From Gammaproteobacteria bacterium (lineage in GTDB: Bacteria; Pseudomonadota; Gammaproteobacteria; Steroidobacterales; Steroidobacteraceae), in the NCBI GenBank assembly GCA_028293725.1, contig JAQGOE010000259.1, positions 1 to 29,070 of the forward strand: DNA of 29,070 nucleotides, in the 5' to 3' direction. This document shows, piece after piece, positions 7,731 through 17,108 of the stretch; position 1 is the stretch's first letter, and every line of letters starts with the position of its first letter. A program made the translations under genes and the position numbers. Under the pieces are notes generated by a model. The model searched no databases and was not told where the DNA came from. It saw nothing but the letters and a program-made list of their open reading frames with translations.

Positions 7731-9862
7731 GTTACTGGACTCACATTGACTGAGGTTTCAACCTGCTCCTCTGGGAGCGCTTCACGGACCAGCTCGATGA
7801 GTTCCTTCACCACGAACTTGCCTTCGTAACCCGCCGCCTTGAGCGCATCCTCGAACATCGTCAGGTCCTTGGGACAGCTCACCACATAAACCTGGAGGCC
7901 CGGGATGGCCGCGGCCTCGCGCATCCGATTGTGCGCCGGTTTGTCCATCCCTACGGGGTCGGGCATCCAGATGCGGCCACCGCCGGCTCCACAACAAAAA
8001 GAATTCGCCCGGCAGCGGCCCATCTCGACCAGCTCACAGCCCAGCAGGCGAAGAATCTCGCGCGGCGCCTCGTACCCCTTGTTGAAACGGCCCAGGTGGC
8101 AGGGATCATGGAAGGTGACCCGTCGCCCGAGTTGCGCCAAGGCGGGCAGCTTGCCCTGCTGCATGAGTTTCAACAGGAGCGTCGTGTAGTGCTGAATCTC
8201 GTAGTTGCCGCCGAACTCGGGATACTCGTTGCGGATGGTGTTGTACGAATGGGGGTCTGTCGTGACAATGCTCTTGAACGACACGGCGGAGAGCGTCTCG
8301 ATGTTGGACTCTGCCAGGACCTCGTAGAGCCCCTCCTCACCAACCCGCCGTACGTCGTTGCCGGCGTTCGACTCGCCTTCATAGAGGATTCCGAAATCGA
8401 CTCCGGCATCCTGCAGGAGGGTGGCAAAAGACTGCGTCACCTTCTGATTGCGCGGATCGAAAGATGCGTAATCACCGACGAACCACAACACGTCGACCGG
8501 CTCTTTGCGGGCATCCTTCACTTTGAACGGCAGCGCTTTGGTCCAGGCGGCGCGCTTGCGCCGCGATTCCCCGAAGGAATTGCCGTTCTTGTGGATCGTC
8601 TTCAGCGTCTTCTCGAGCTGTGGATCCATCTCGCCCTCCTCGACGAGCTTGCGGCGCATCTGGACGATGATGGGCACGTGCTCGACCGCTACGGGGCAGA
8701 TCTCAACACAGGCCATGCAGGTACGACAGGACCACAGGGTCTCCATCGCCACCTGCCCCGGACCTTTGCCGTGCACATCGAGCTCGGCTTCGGGCGGCAA
8801 TGTTCCGGACTCGAGCGCCTTGTTGGCAAACTCCCGCAAGGACAGGATGACATCGCGCGGCGACAACGGCGCGCCCACCGCATTGGCAGGACAGGCTTCA
8901 TGACACCGGCCGCATTTAGTGCAGGCGTCCAGGTTGAGGAGCTGCTTCCAGGTGAAGTCAGTGATGTACTTCACGCCCGCCTGTTTCTGCTCGCTCGGCA
9001 CCTTGGGCAAACGCTGCGCGGCTAGCGGATCGCGAAACATGAGCGACCCCGCGGCGGTAAAGATGTGCTTAACCTTGGTGAAGGGAATCAGCGCTATAAA
9101 AAATAACGCCAGCAGCCCATGAAACCACCACAGATTCTGCCGCACGATCCCGCCCGCGGCATTCGACAGGCCGCCCGCGCGCATCGCTTCGGCCATCGCC
9201 GCACCCGCCGGCGACCACCAACGCATATCCCAGACATCCGGCCGGTCGGCGAGCCAAACCAAACGCACCGCCTCGAGGACGTAGCCGGTGAAAGCAATCA
9301 GGATCAGCGTCCACAAGAAAGCCCAGTCCTCGCGCTTGTAGCCACTCCTGTCGTAGTCAGGATCCGTTGGCTGGCGGTCAGGGCGCGCATAGTCGAGCTT
9401 CGGCGGCCGCAGCCAACCGCGCCGATACATCATGTAAATGAGCCCACCCACGAGCAGGACGCCCGCGATGTCGAGCACGAGAGAGAACCAGAGATAGAAC
9501 TCACCGTGCCAGAAATGGACTCCGAACAACGGCCCCAGGATGTCGTAATCCAGAGTGATGGTCGCCGTGCCGATGAAGAGAAGCACAAAGCCGTAGAAAA
9601 TCAGCCGATGCGCGGCGCCCGCCTTCGGGTCACGCCGCGCCACGGTGCTGTGACTCAGCACCGCACCGACCATCTCGCCAAAGCGGGTCAGGAGGCTGCC
9701 GCCGGGGGGGGTGGCAACACCGCGCCGGTACTTCCTGACCTGCACATACACGCCGTAGCAGAAAACCGCGATGGCAGCAAAACCGATCACGTAGAACAAC
9801 CGAACCGCCGAGGGCCGGAAATCCTCGAACAATACCCGCGTGATGGAGTCCGTCTGGATCAT
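7727..9862 (-). CDS. Membrane Fe-S oxidoreductase, DgcB/HdrDE-like, predicted ETF:quinone oxidoreductase
   Basis: A 711-residue fusion. The N-terminus has five likely membrane helices (about 20-42, 85-105, 122-146, 182-205, 243-262) in a cytochrome-b / NarI-like module. A two-cluster ferredoxin domain follows, with cysteines 314, 317, 320, 324 and 379, 382, 385, 389. The C-terminus has two CCG-type domains (HDPCHLGR and FCCGAGGG). This layout matches DgcB of dimethylglycine catabolism and the proposed membrane ETF:quinone oxidoreductases, which pass electrons from ETF to the quinone pool. Placement between the dehydrogenase (25 nt away) and etfBA (4-nt overlap) supports that role. The ATG at 9862 has only a distant GAGGA. 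A run of eight C residues (minus strand) near codons 51-54 is in frame here but prone to sequencing or slippage error. Confidence 0.88.
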   Translation of the reverse strand: MIQTDSITRVLFEDFRPSAVRLFYVIGFAAIAVFCYGVYVQVRKYRRGVATPPGGSLLTRFGEMVGAVLSHSTVARRDPKAGAAHRLIFYGFVLLFIGTATITLDYDILGPLFGVHFWHGEFYLWFSLVLDIAGVLLVGGLIYMMYRRGWLRPPKLDYARPDRQPTDPDYDRSGYKREDWAFLWTLILIAFTGYVLEAVRLVWLADRPDVWDMRWWSPAGAAMAEAMRAGGLSNAAGGIVRQNLWWFHGLLALFFIALIPFTKVKHIFTAAGSLMFRDPLAAQRLPKVPSEQKQAGVKYITDFTWKQLLNLDACTKCGRCHEACPANAVGAPLSPRDVILSLREFANKALESGTLPPEAELDVHGKGPGQVAMETLWSCRTCMACVEICPVAVEHVPIIVQMRRKLVEEGEMDPQLEKTLKTIHKNGNSFGESRRKRAAWTKALPFKVKDARKEPVDVLWFVGDYASFDPRNQKVTQSFATLLQDAGVDFGILYEGESNAGNDVRRVGEEGLYEVLAESNIETLSAVSFKSIVTTDPHSYNTIRNEYPEFGGNYEIQHYTTLLLKLMQQGKLPALAQLGRRVTFHDPCHLGRFNKGYEAPREILRLLGCELVEMGRCRANSFCCGAGGGRIWMPDPVGMDKPAHNRMREAAAIPGLQVYVVSCPKDLTMFEDALKAAGYEGKFVVKELIELVREALPEEQVETSVNVSPVT

Positions 9863-9887
9863 CGCAGCGTAGGTCCTCGTCTACGCG

Positions 9888-12083
<2,196 letters not shown>

Positions 12084-12119
12084 TCATCCCCTGTGTCGTG
12101 CCATATTCGTTCGTGATCA

Positions 12120-13523
12120 TCAGTCGAGTGACGAGCCGTGGCCGGGAATCCACGAAGTCCCGGCCAGCGGTATCCTCGCCATCGCCGCCGCCTCGATCGT
12201 CAGCGCGGCCAGATCCTCGCGCTCGAGATGATGCACGTCCTGCTTGCCGCAGGCCCGCGCAATCATGGTCAGCTCCATGTTGAGCGTCTTCAGATAATTA
12301 CGCACGCGCCGCGCGCCTACCACGGGCTGCAGCCTTTGCTCCAGCACGGGGTCCTGCGTCGTGACGCCGACCGGACACTTGCCTGTCTGGCAATGATGAC
12401 AAAAGCCGGGCGCGGTGCCGAGCTTGCTGTAGTCCGCCTCGGCCGAAACGTGCTTGCCGTCCTGGACGTAGGTACCGGAGTTGCATCCCAATGCCACCAG
12501 GACGCCCTGTCCAATGGAGACCGCATCCGCGCCCAGGGCGAGGGCTTTAGCCACATCGGCACCGGTACGGATACCTCCCGACACGATGAGTTGCACCTCA
12601 TCTTTCTTGTTCAGATCCTCGAGCGCGTCAACAGCCTGCCGGACTGCGGCGAGACTGGGAATTCCGACGTGCTCGATGAAAGCCCACTGGGTTGCCGCGG
12701 TGCCACCCTGCATGCCGTCGACGACGACGACATCCGCGCCGGAGTGGACCGCAAGCTTCACGTCATGAAACACACGCGTCGCACCGACTTTCACGTAGAT
12801 AGGAGTCTGCCAGTCCGTGATCTCGCGCAATTCCTTGATCTTGATCGTGAGATCGTCGGGGCCGGTCCAGTCGGGGTGCCGGCACGCCGAGCGCTGATCC
12901 ACACCCTCCGGAAGCGTGCGCATCGCGGCAACACGCGGGCTCACTTTCTGTCCCAACAGCATGCCGCCGCCACCCGGCTTGGCACCCTGGCCGATGACGA
13001 TCTCGATGGCATCCGCTTTGCGGACGTCGTCTGGATTGAATCCGTATCGCGACGGCAGGCACTGGTAGACCAGTGTCTTGGATGAGCGCCGCTCCTCCGG
13101 AGTCATGCCACCGTCGCCGGTCGTGGTCGACGTCCCCAACTCCGTGGCAGCCCGCCCGAGGGCTTCCTTCACATTGGCGGAAAGTGCTCCGAAGCTCATG
13201 CCGGCGATGGTAATCGGCATGGCAAGCTCGATCGGGCGCTTCGCAAAGCGTGTGCCCAGGATCGTGGTCGAAGAGCATTTCTCGCGGTAGCCCTCGAGCG
13301 GGTAGCGTGACAACGACGCGCCTAGAAACACCAGGTCGTCGAAATGCGGCAGGCGGCGTTTGGCGCCCAAGCCGCGGATTTCGTACAGGCCGGTGGCGGC
13401 CGCGCGTTGAATGTAGTGAATGACCTGGCGATCGAAACTCGCACTCTCCTCGAGTTGCAGATTTTCGGGCGGGCTGCACCCTGCAAGGGGCTCGTCGGAG
13501 TCACTGGCGGCCGGTGTGGTCAT
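12120..13523 (-). CDS. mgsC: N-methylglutamate synthase subunit C (FMN-binding glutamate-synthase-like)
   Basis: A 467-residue protein equivalent to the FMN/Fe-S synthase domain of glutamate synthase. It shows MPITIAGMSFGALS (102-115), GQGAKPGGGGMLLG (178-191), DGMQGGTAA (269-277), SGGIRTGADVAKALALGA (315-332) and a cysteine cluster 375, 378, 383 followed by PVGVTTQ. In the N-methylglutamate pathway this subunit forms N-methylglutamate from methylamine-derived substrate. Context decides between this and a plain glutamate synthase: gmaS and mgdABCD are in the same operon. The ATG at 13521-13523 has GAGGAT upstream. It lies 39 nt downstream of mgsB and 39 nt upstream of the trimethylamine dehydrogenase gene. 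Confidence 0.92.
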   Translation of the reverse strand: MTTPAASDSDEPLAGCSPPENLQLEESASFDRQVIHYIQRAAATGLYEIRGLGAKRRLPHFDDLVFLGASLSRYPLEGYREKCSSTTILGTRFAKRPIELAMPITIAGMSFGALSANVKEALGRAATELGTSTTTGDGGMTPEERRSSKTLVYQCLPSRYGFNPDDVRKADAIEIVIGQGAKPGGGGMLLGQKVSPRVAAMRTLPEGVDQRSACRHPDWTGPDDLTIKIKELREITDWQTPIYVKVGATRVFHDVKLAVHSGADVVVVDGMQGGTAATQWAFIEHVGIPSLAAVRQAVDALEDLNKKDEVQLIVSGGIRTGADVAKALALGADAVSIGQGVLVALGCNSGTYVQDGKHVSAEADYSKLGTAPGFCHHCQTGKCPVGVTTQDPVLEQRLQPVVGARRVRNYLKTLNMELTMIARACGKQDVHHLEREDLAALTIEAAAMARIPLAGTSWIPGHGSSLD

Positions 13524-13562
13524 GTCAATCCTCTGTGTCTTCCGTCAGTCAATCTGGGCCCG

Positions 13563-14270
13563 TCAGTAAGTTTGGTTGGCGTCCGCGTTCCAATGATAGA
13601 GCGACCGGGCGGAAGCGATACGTTTGAAATCCCCTGGAGGATGGTCGATGTCCGCAGCCGCCAGGAGCTCACGGACGGCGCTGAGATCCTTGTCGGTCAT
13701 CGGCTCGATGCGGGCGTCGGCGCCGAGCGAGCGGATCTCGCCACGAACATAGATCACCGCTTCATACAAAGAATCGCCGAGGCCGTCGCCGGCATCGCCG
13801 CAAATAACCATACGGCCGGCCTGCGCCATGAATGCTGAAAAGCTGCCCACGTCGCCACCGACCACAATGTCGCCGCCCTTGAGAGAGATACCGCAGCGCA
13901 GGCCAGCGTCGCCGCGAATGATCAACAGGCCCCCGTGAGCTGACGCCCCCGCGCCCCCGCTCGCGAACCCACTCACCTCGACGCGACCCGACATCATGTT
14001 TTCCCCGAGACCGGGGCCGGCGTTACCGTGTACGACGACGGTCGCCTCCTTGTTCATGCCAGCGGCGTAATAACCCGCGTGGCCGTCGATATCGACCCGG
14101 ACCGGTGCGTTGAGTCCGACCGCGATGTTGTGCGCGCCATCAGGGTTCTCGACGGTAACTTCGTCGACGCCGCCTAGATCACCGTGCAGAAACTGGTTGA
14201 GATCGCGCACGGTCTGTCGCTCTAGATCGAAGACGACACGGCGACCCGCCTCCTTCATTGCACTGACCAT
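13563..14270 (-). CDS. mgsB: N-methylglutamate synthase subunit B (GXGXG beta-helix domain)
   Basis: A 235-residue protein corresponding to the GltB C-terminal GXGXG domain: a right-handed beta-helix with repeated turns such as GHAGYYAAGMNKEATVVV, GLGENMMSGRVEVSG and GGDIVVGGDVGSFSAF. It is structural in glutamate synthases and here pairs with MgsA and MgsC. Two in-frame starts compete: ATG 14270, with a strong GGAGGTG about 6 nt upstream, and ATG 14258, which would give an ATGA overlap with mgsA. The ribosome binding site favours 14270, which gives a 16-nt overlap with mgsA. Confidence 0.92.
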   Translation of the reverse strand: MVSAMKEAGRRVVFDLERQTVRDLNQFLHGDLGGVDEVTVENPDGAHNIAVGLNAPVRVDIDGHAGYYAAGMNKEATVVVHGNAGPGLGENMMSGRVEVSGFASGGAGASAHGGLLIIRGDAGLRCGISLKGGDIVVGGDVGSFSAFMAQAGRMVICGDAGDGLGDSLYEAVIYVRGEIRSLGADARIEPMTDKDLSAVRELLAAADIDHPPGDFKRIASARSLYHWNADANQTY

Positions 14271-15151
14271 GCATACACCTCCGCTGGCTTGGGCTCGAAC
14301 ACATTGGCGTGTTTGATGCCGGGCAAGTGGGCCAGAGAGCGGAACTCCGAGGCGATGGCGACGTAGTCGTCGGTCTCGGCAACCACCGCGGGTTTGCAGG
14401 CAAACGGATCGCGTACCAGCGCCAGCTTGTCCCGGGTGCCCATCAGGAATGTGAAGAAACCATCGAAGTCGCGGAACGCGTGCTCGAGTGCAGTCTCCAG
14501 GTCATCTCCGGAGCTGAGACGCCAGTGCAGATAGCGGCATGCTCCTTCGGTATCGCAGTCGCTTTCGAATCGCTCACCGAGCTTTTCGAGCTTGCGCCGC
14601 AGGCTGCCGGGATTGGCGAGCGACCCGTTGTGCACCAGGCACCAGTCCTCCCCGGCCGTGTAGGGATGGGCATTCTCGGGAGTGACCGCCGATTCGGTCG
14701 CCATGCGCGTGTGACCGACGAGATGCGTGCCGCTCATCCGGGCGAAGCCGTAGCGATCGGCCACTTCCGCGGGCAAACCGAGATCCTTGTAGAGATCGAT
14801 ACTGCGACCGACACTCAGTACATGGACGGCTGGATATTCCTTGGTAAGCCAACCACGAATCTTCGCCTCATCGGCGCGCGTCGTGACAATGCAGTGATTG
14901 GCCTTCGTCTCGAACGACGCATCGCCCAAGACTTCCAGCAACGAGCGCTGCAATCGGGGCCAGTCGAAGGCGGGATCGGCGCAATACAGGCTGAGCTTGC
15001 GACGGCCCTCCGCCACCGAGTCCGAAAAAACCGCCATGCCCGAGGAATCGGGTCCGCGCTCGGTCATTCCCACCAGCATGGGGACCATGAACTCCCCCAA
15101 CCGCGGCCGCAGCGACGGAGCCTTCAACAGCAAACCTACGATTCCGCACAT
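14255..15151 (-). CDS. mgsA: N-methylglutamate synthase subunit A (class II glutamine amidotransferase-like)
   Basis: A 298-residue Ntn-type amidotransferase domain. Its start is MCGIVGLLL, so Cys2 becomes the N-terminal nucleophile after Met removal. Further family features are GMTERGPDSSGMAVF, GTHLVGHTRMATES and LVHNGSLANP. In N-methylglutamate synthase this subunit would act on the gamma-glutamyl amide, releasing methylamine for the MgsC site instead of ammonia. The ATG at 15151 is fixed by the Cys2 requirement and by a strong AGGAGG 7 nt upstream; the 15 extra upstream codons of the open frame are not used. It follows gmaS by 11 nt and overlaps mgsB. Confidence 0.92.
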   Translation of the reverse strand: MCGIVGLLLKAPSLRPRLGEFMVPMLVGMTERGPDSSGMAVFSDSVAEGRRKLSLYCADPAFDWPRLQRSLLEVLGDASFETKANHCIVTTRADEAKIRGWLTKEYPAVHVLSVGRSIDLYKDLGLPAEVADRYGFARMSGTHLVGHTRMATESAVTPENAHPYTAGEDWCLVHNGSLANPGSLRRKLEKLGERFESDCDTEGACRYLHWRLSSGDDLETALEHAFRDFDGFFTFLMGTRDKLALVRDPFACKPAVVAETDDYVAIASEFRSLAHLPGIKHANVFEPKPAEVYAWSVQ

Positions 15152-15162
15152 GTCGATGCCTC

Positions 15163-16497
15163 CTAAAACATCTCTAGATAACGCTGGGTCTCCCACTCAC
15201 TCACGTGGCGGGAGTACTCGATCCATTCCATGCGTTTCAACCGGATGAATTCCGCGGCCAGGTCGTTGCCAATACCCGCCTTGATGACCTCATCCGCCGC
15301 CAGGGCATCCATCGCTTCGTGCAAAGACTGCGGCAACAGGCCGATGCCGCGCTCGCGAATCTGCTGCTCCGACCATTCATACAGGTTCACATTGAGCGGC
15401 TCGCCCGGATCCAGGCGCCGCTCGATGCCGTCCAATCCCGCGGCGGCCAGCGCGGCCGTCGCGAGGTACGGATTCGCCGCGCCATCCGGCAGCCGCAGCT
15501 CGATGCGACCGAAAGGAATGCGGACGCAGGCGGTCCGATTGTTGTTGCCGTAAGCGATATAAGCGGGAGCCCAGGTCGCACCCGACAGCGAGCGGCCCAC
15601 GACGAGCCGCTTGTAGGAATTCACCGTAGGCGCGCAAATCCCGGCAAGGGCCGGCGCGTGCTCGAGGAGCCCGCCCAGGAACCAATACCCGAGCTGGCTC
15701 AATCCCATGCCACGCTTGTCGCTCTTGTCGTAGAAGGCATTCTTCTGGTCCTTCGTACCGATGGACAGGTGAAAGTGCGCTCCGGTGCCCGTCCGGTTCG
15801 AGAATGGCTTGGGCATGAAGGTGGCGATGGCACCGTGTTTTTTGGCGATCTCGCTCGCAGCCATCTTGAACAGGATCATGTTGTCGGCGGACTTCAACGC
15901 ATCGGCGTAGGTGAAGTTGATTTCGAACTGGCCGTTCGCGTCCTCGTGGTCGATCTGATACACGTCGACACCGACAGCACGCAGATGGCGCGACAGATCG
16001 TCGAGAATGCCGCTGACGCGCGCCAGTCCCTTGTAGTCGTAGCAGGGCTTGTCCGCGGTGTCCGTCGGATCGAACGGCGCGAGCTTCCCCTCCGGCGTCC
16101 GTTGCAACAGCATGAACTCCGGCTCGATGCCGGTAAACAGGGTGTAGCCGCGCTCGGTGAAGCGCCGCAGCTGATTCTTGAGCGCGACACGCGAGTCAAA
16201 AGGATACGGCTGACCGTTGACGTGACCGTCGCACGCGATCCGGGCAAAACCCGGCATCCACGGAACGTCGCAGATTGTGGAGGGATCGCCGACACCCATG
16301 AAGTCGGGCCCGTGCGGTCCCATTCCCAGTCCCCACACAGCGAAACCCGCGAAGCCGGCGCCATCGCCGACCACCATGTCGTAGTGTTCGATCGGCACCG
16401 CTTTCGCTTTGGCGGCGCCGTGGATGTCCACGAACTGCGCCAGCAGATAGCGGGTCTGGTGCTGAGCGAAGAATTTCCTGGCCTCGTCCGGTGTCAT
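15163..16497 (-). CDS. gmaS: Gamma-glutamylmethylamide synthetase (glutamine synthetase family)
   Basis: A 444-residue protein with the glutamine synthetase fold. It shows the beta-grasp start ([18 protein letters not shown]), [10 protein letters not shown] (metal Glu residues), [32 protein letters not shown] and [20 protein letters not shown]. In this setting it joins methylamine to glutamate with ATP, giving gamma-glutamylmethylamide. Sequence alone would allow an ordinary type III glutamine synthetase; position between mgdD (4-nt ATGA overlap) and mgsA (11 nt) makes GmaS the better call. The ATG at 16497 has GGGAG 6 nt upstream; the longer frame overlaps mgdD and is rejected. Confidence 0.92.
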   Translation of the reverse strand: MTPDEARKFFAQHQTRYLLAQFVDIHGAAKAKAVPIEHYDMVVGDGAGFAGFAVWGLGMGPHGPDFMGVGDPSTICDVPWMPGFARIACDGHVNGQPYPFDSRVALKNQLRRFTERGYTLFTGIEPEFMLLQRTPEGKLAPFDPTDTADKPCYDYKGLARVSGILDDLSRHLRAVGVDVYQIDHEDANGQFEINFTYADALKSADNMILFKMAASEIAKKHGAIATFMPKPFSNRTGTGAHFHLSIGTKDQKNAFYDKSDKRGMGLSQLGYWFLGGLLEHAPALAGICAPTVNSYKRLVVGRSLSGATWAPAYIAYGNNNRTACVRIPFGRIELRLPDGAANPYLATAALAAAGLDGIERRLDPGEPLNVNLYEWSEQQIRERGIGLLPQSLHEAMDALAADEVIKAGIGNDLAAEFIRLKRMEWIEYSRHVSEWETQRYLEMF

Positions 16498-17108
16498 GTG
16501 TTGCTCCCGATGACCATAGCGCCGACGCCGCGCCCAACTTCGAGCAGCGTCGTCCAAAAGTAATGTGCAAAGCTGGGGTCGAGCCAAACTCTGAGAGTCG
16601 AGCCGCTCTCGGTCCGTCGCGGCCAGGCCACGACGCCAACACCCACCATCGACGTGAGACAGACCGGACCCGCGGCGGGTCCGCTCGATTCGAACAAAGG
16701 AACGAAGTCGACACTGCAGACCTGTCTGAGCAGTGTCTGAATCCCGGGGCCCTGGACGCCGATGACCATGTCCTGGCGTGCCACGGGATAGACGTTAGCG
16801 GGACGCGCGGGTGCCGCCAACTGCCGCAGCGTGGCGTCGACTCGATCGGACCCGCCGTCCACCGCCTCGATGAGAAACTCGGAGGTTGCGAGCCGCGCCA
16901 CCAGAACACCCGATAAGTCGAGCAAGGCGCTATTGGGGTCGCGTGGCACGCGATAACCGGCGGCCGTGAGCCATTGCTCCGCGCCCGGCCCCTTGCAACC
17001 AAACCGCGATTGTTGGGAGAGATCGTCGAGCCGCAGAGTGGCCTGCTCCCGACCCGACACCACATGCGGGAATTTCAGCAACGCGGGGTCGAGGGGGGAG
17101 CGCCTCAC
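16494..17108 (-). CDS. mgdD: N-methylglutamate dehydrogenase subunit D (sarcosine oxidase gamma-like)
   Basis: A 204-residue protein of the sarcosine oxidase gamma (SoxG) family, a small GcvT-related chain that contacts the folate-binding part of the alpha subunit. The family is weakly conserved; the recognisable parts are the N-terminal [21 protein letters not shown] and the [13 protein letters not shown] and [11 protein letters not shown] stretches. The start is GTG at 17108, overlapping the mgdC stop by 4 nt (GTGA), and the stop overlaps gmaS by 4 nt. I assign it by position and length more than by motif. Confidence 0.86.
   Translation of the reverse strand: MRRSPLDPALLKFPHVVSGREQATLRLDDLSQQSRFGCKGPGAEQWLTAAGYRVPRDPNSALLDLSGVLVARLATSEFLIEAVDGGSDRVDATLRQLAAPARPANVYPVARQDMVIGVQGPGIQTLLRQVCSVDFVPLFESSGPAAGPVCLTSMVGVGVVAWPRRTESGSTLRVWLDPSFAHYFWTTLLEVGRGVGAMVIGSNT

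Noticed and set aside
9710..9717. Run of eight G (C on the coding strand) as a phase-variation tract
   Set aside because: The frame is intact and the residues (TPPG) are a plausible loop in the gene. One run alone is not evidence of regulated slippage.
12120..15151. Ordinary glutamate synthase split into three genes
   Set aside because: Domain content would fit, but the operon context with gmaS and mgdABCD defines N-methylglutamate synthase.
15205..16563. 452-codon open frame on the plus strand opposite gmaS
   Set aside because: Antisense to a well-supported glutamine synthetase family gene; no recognisable domain and typical shadow composition.
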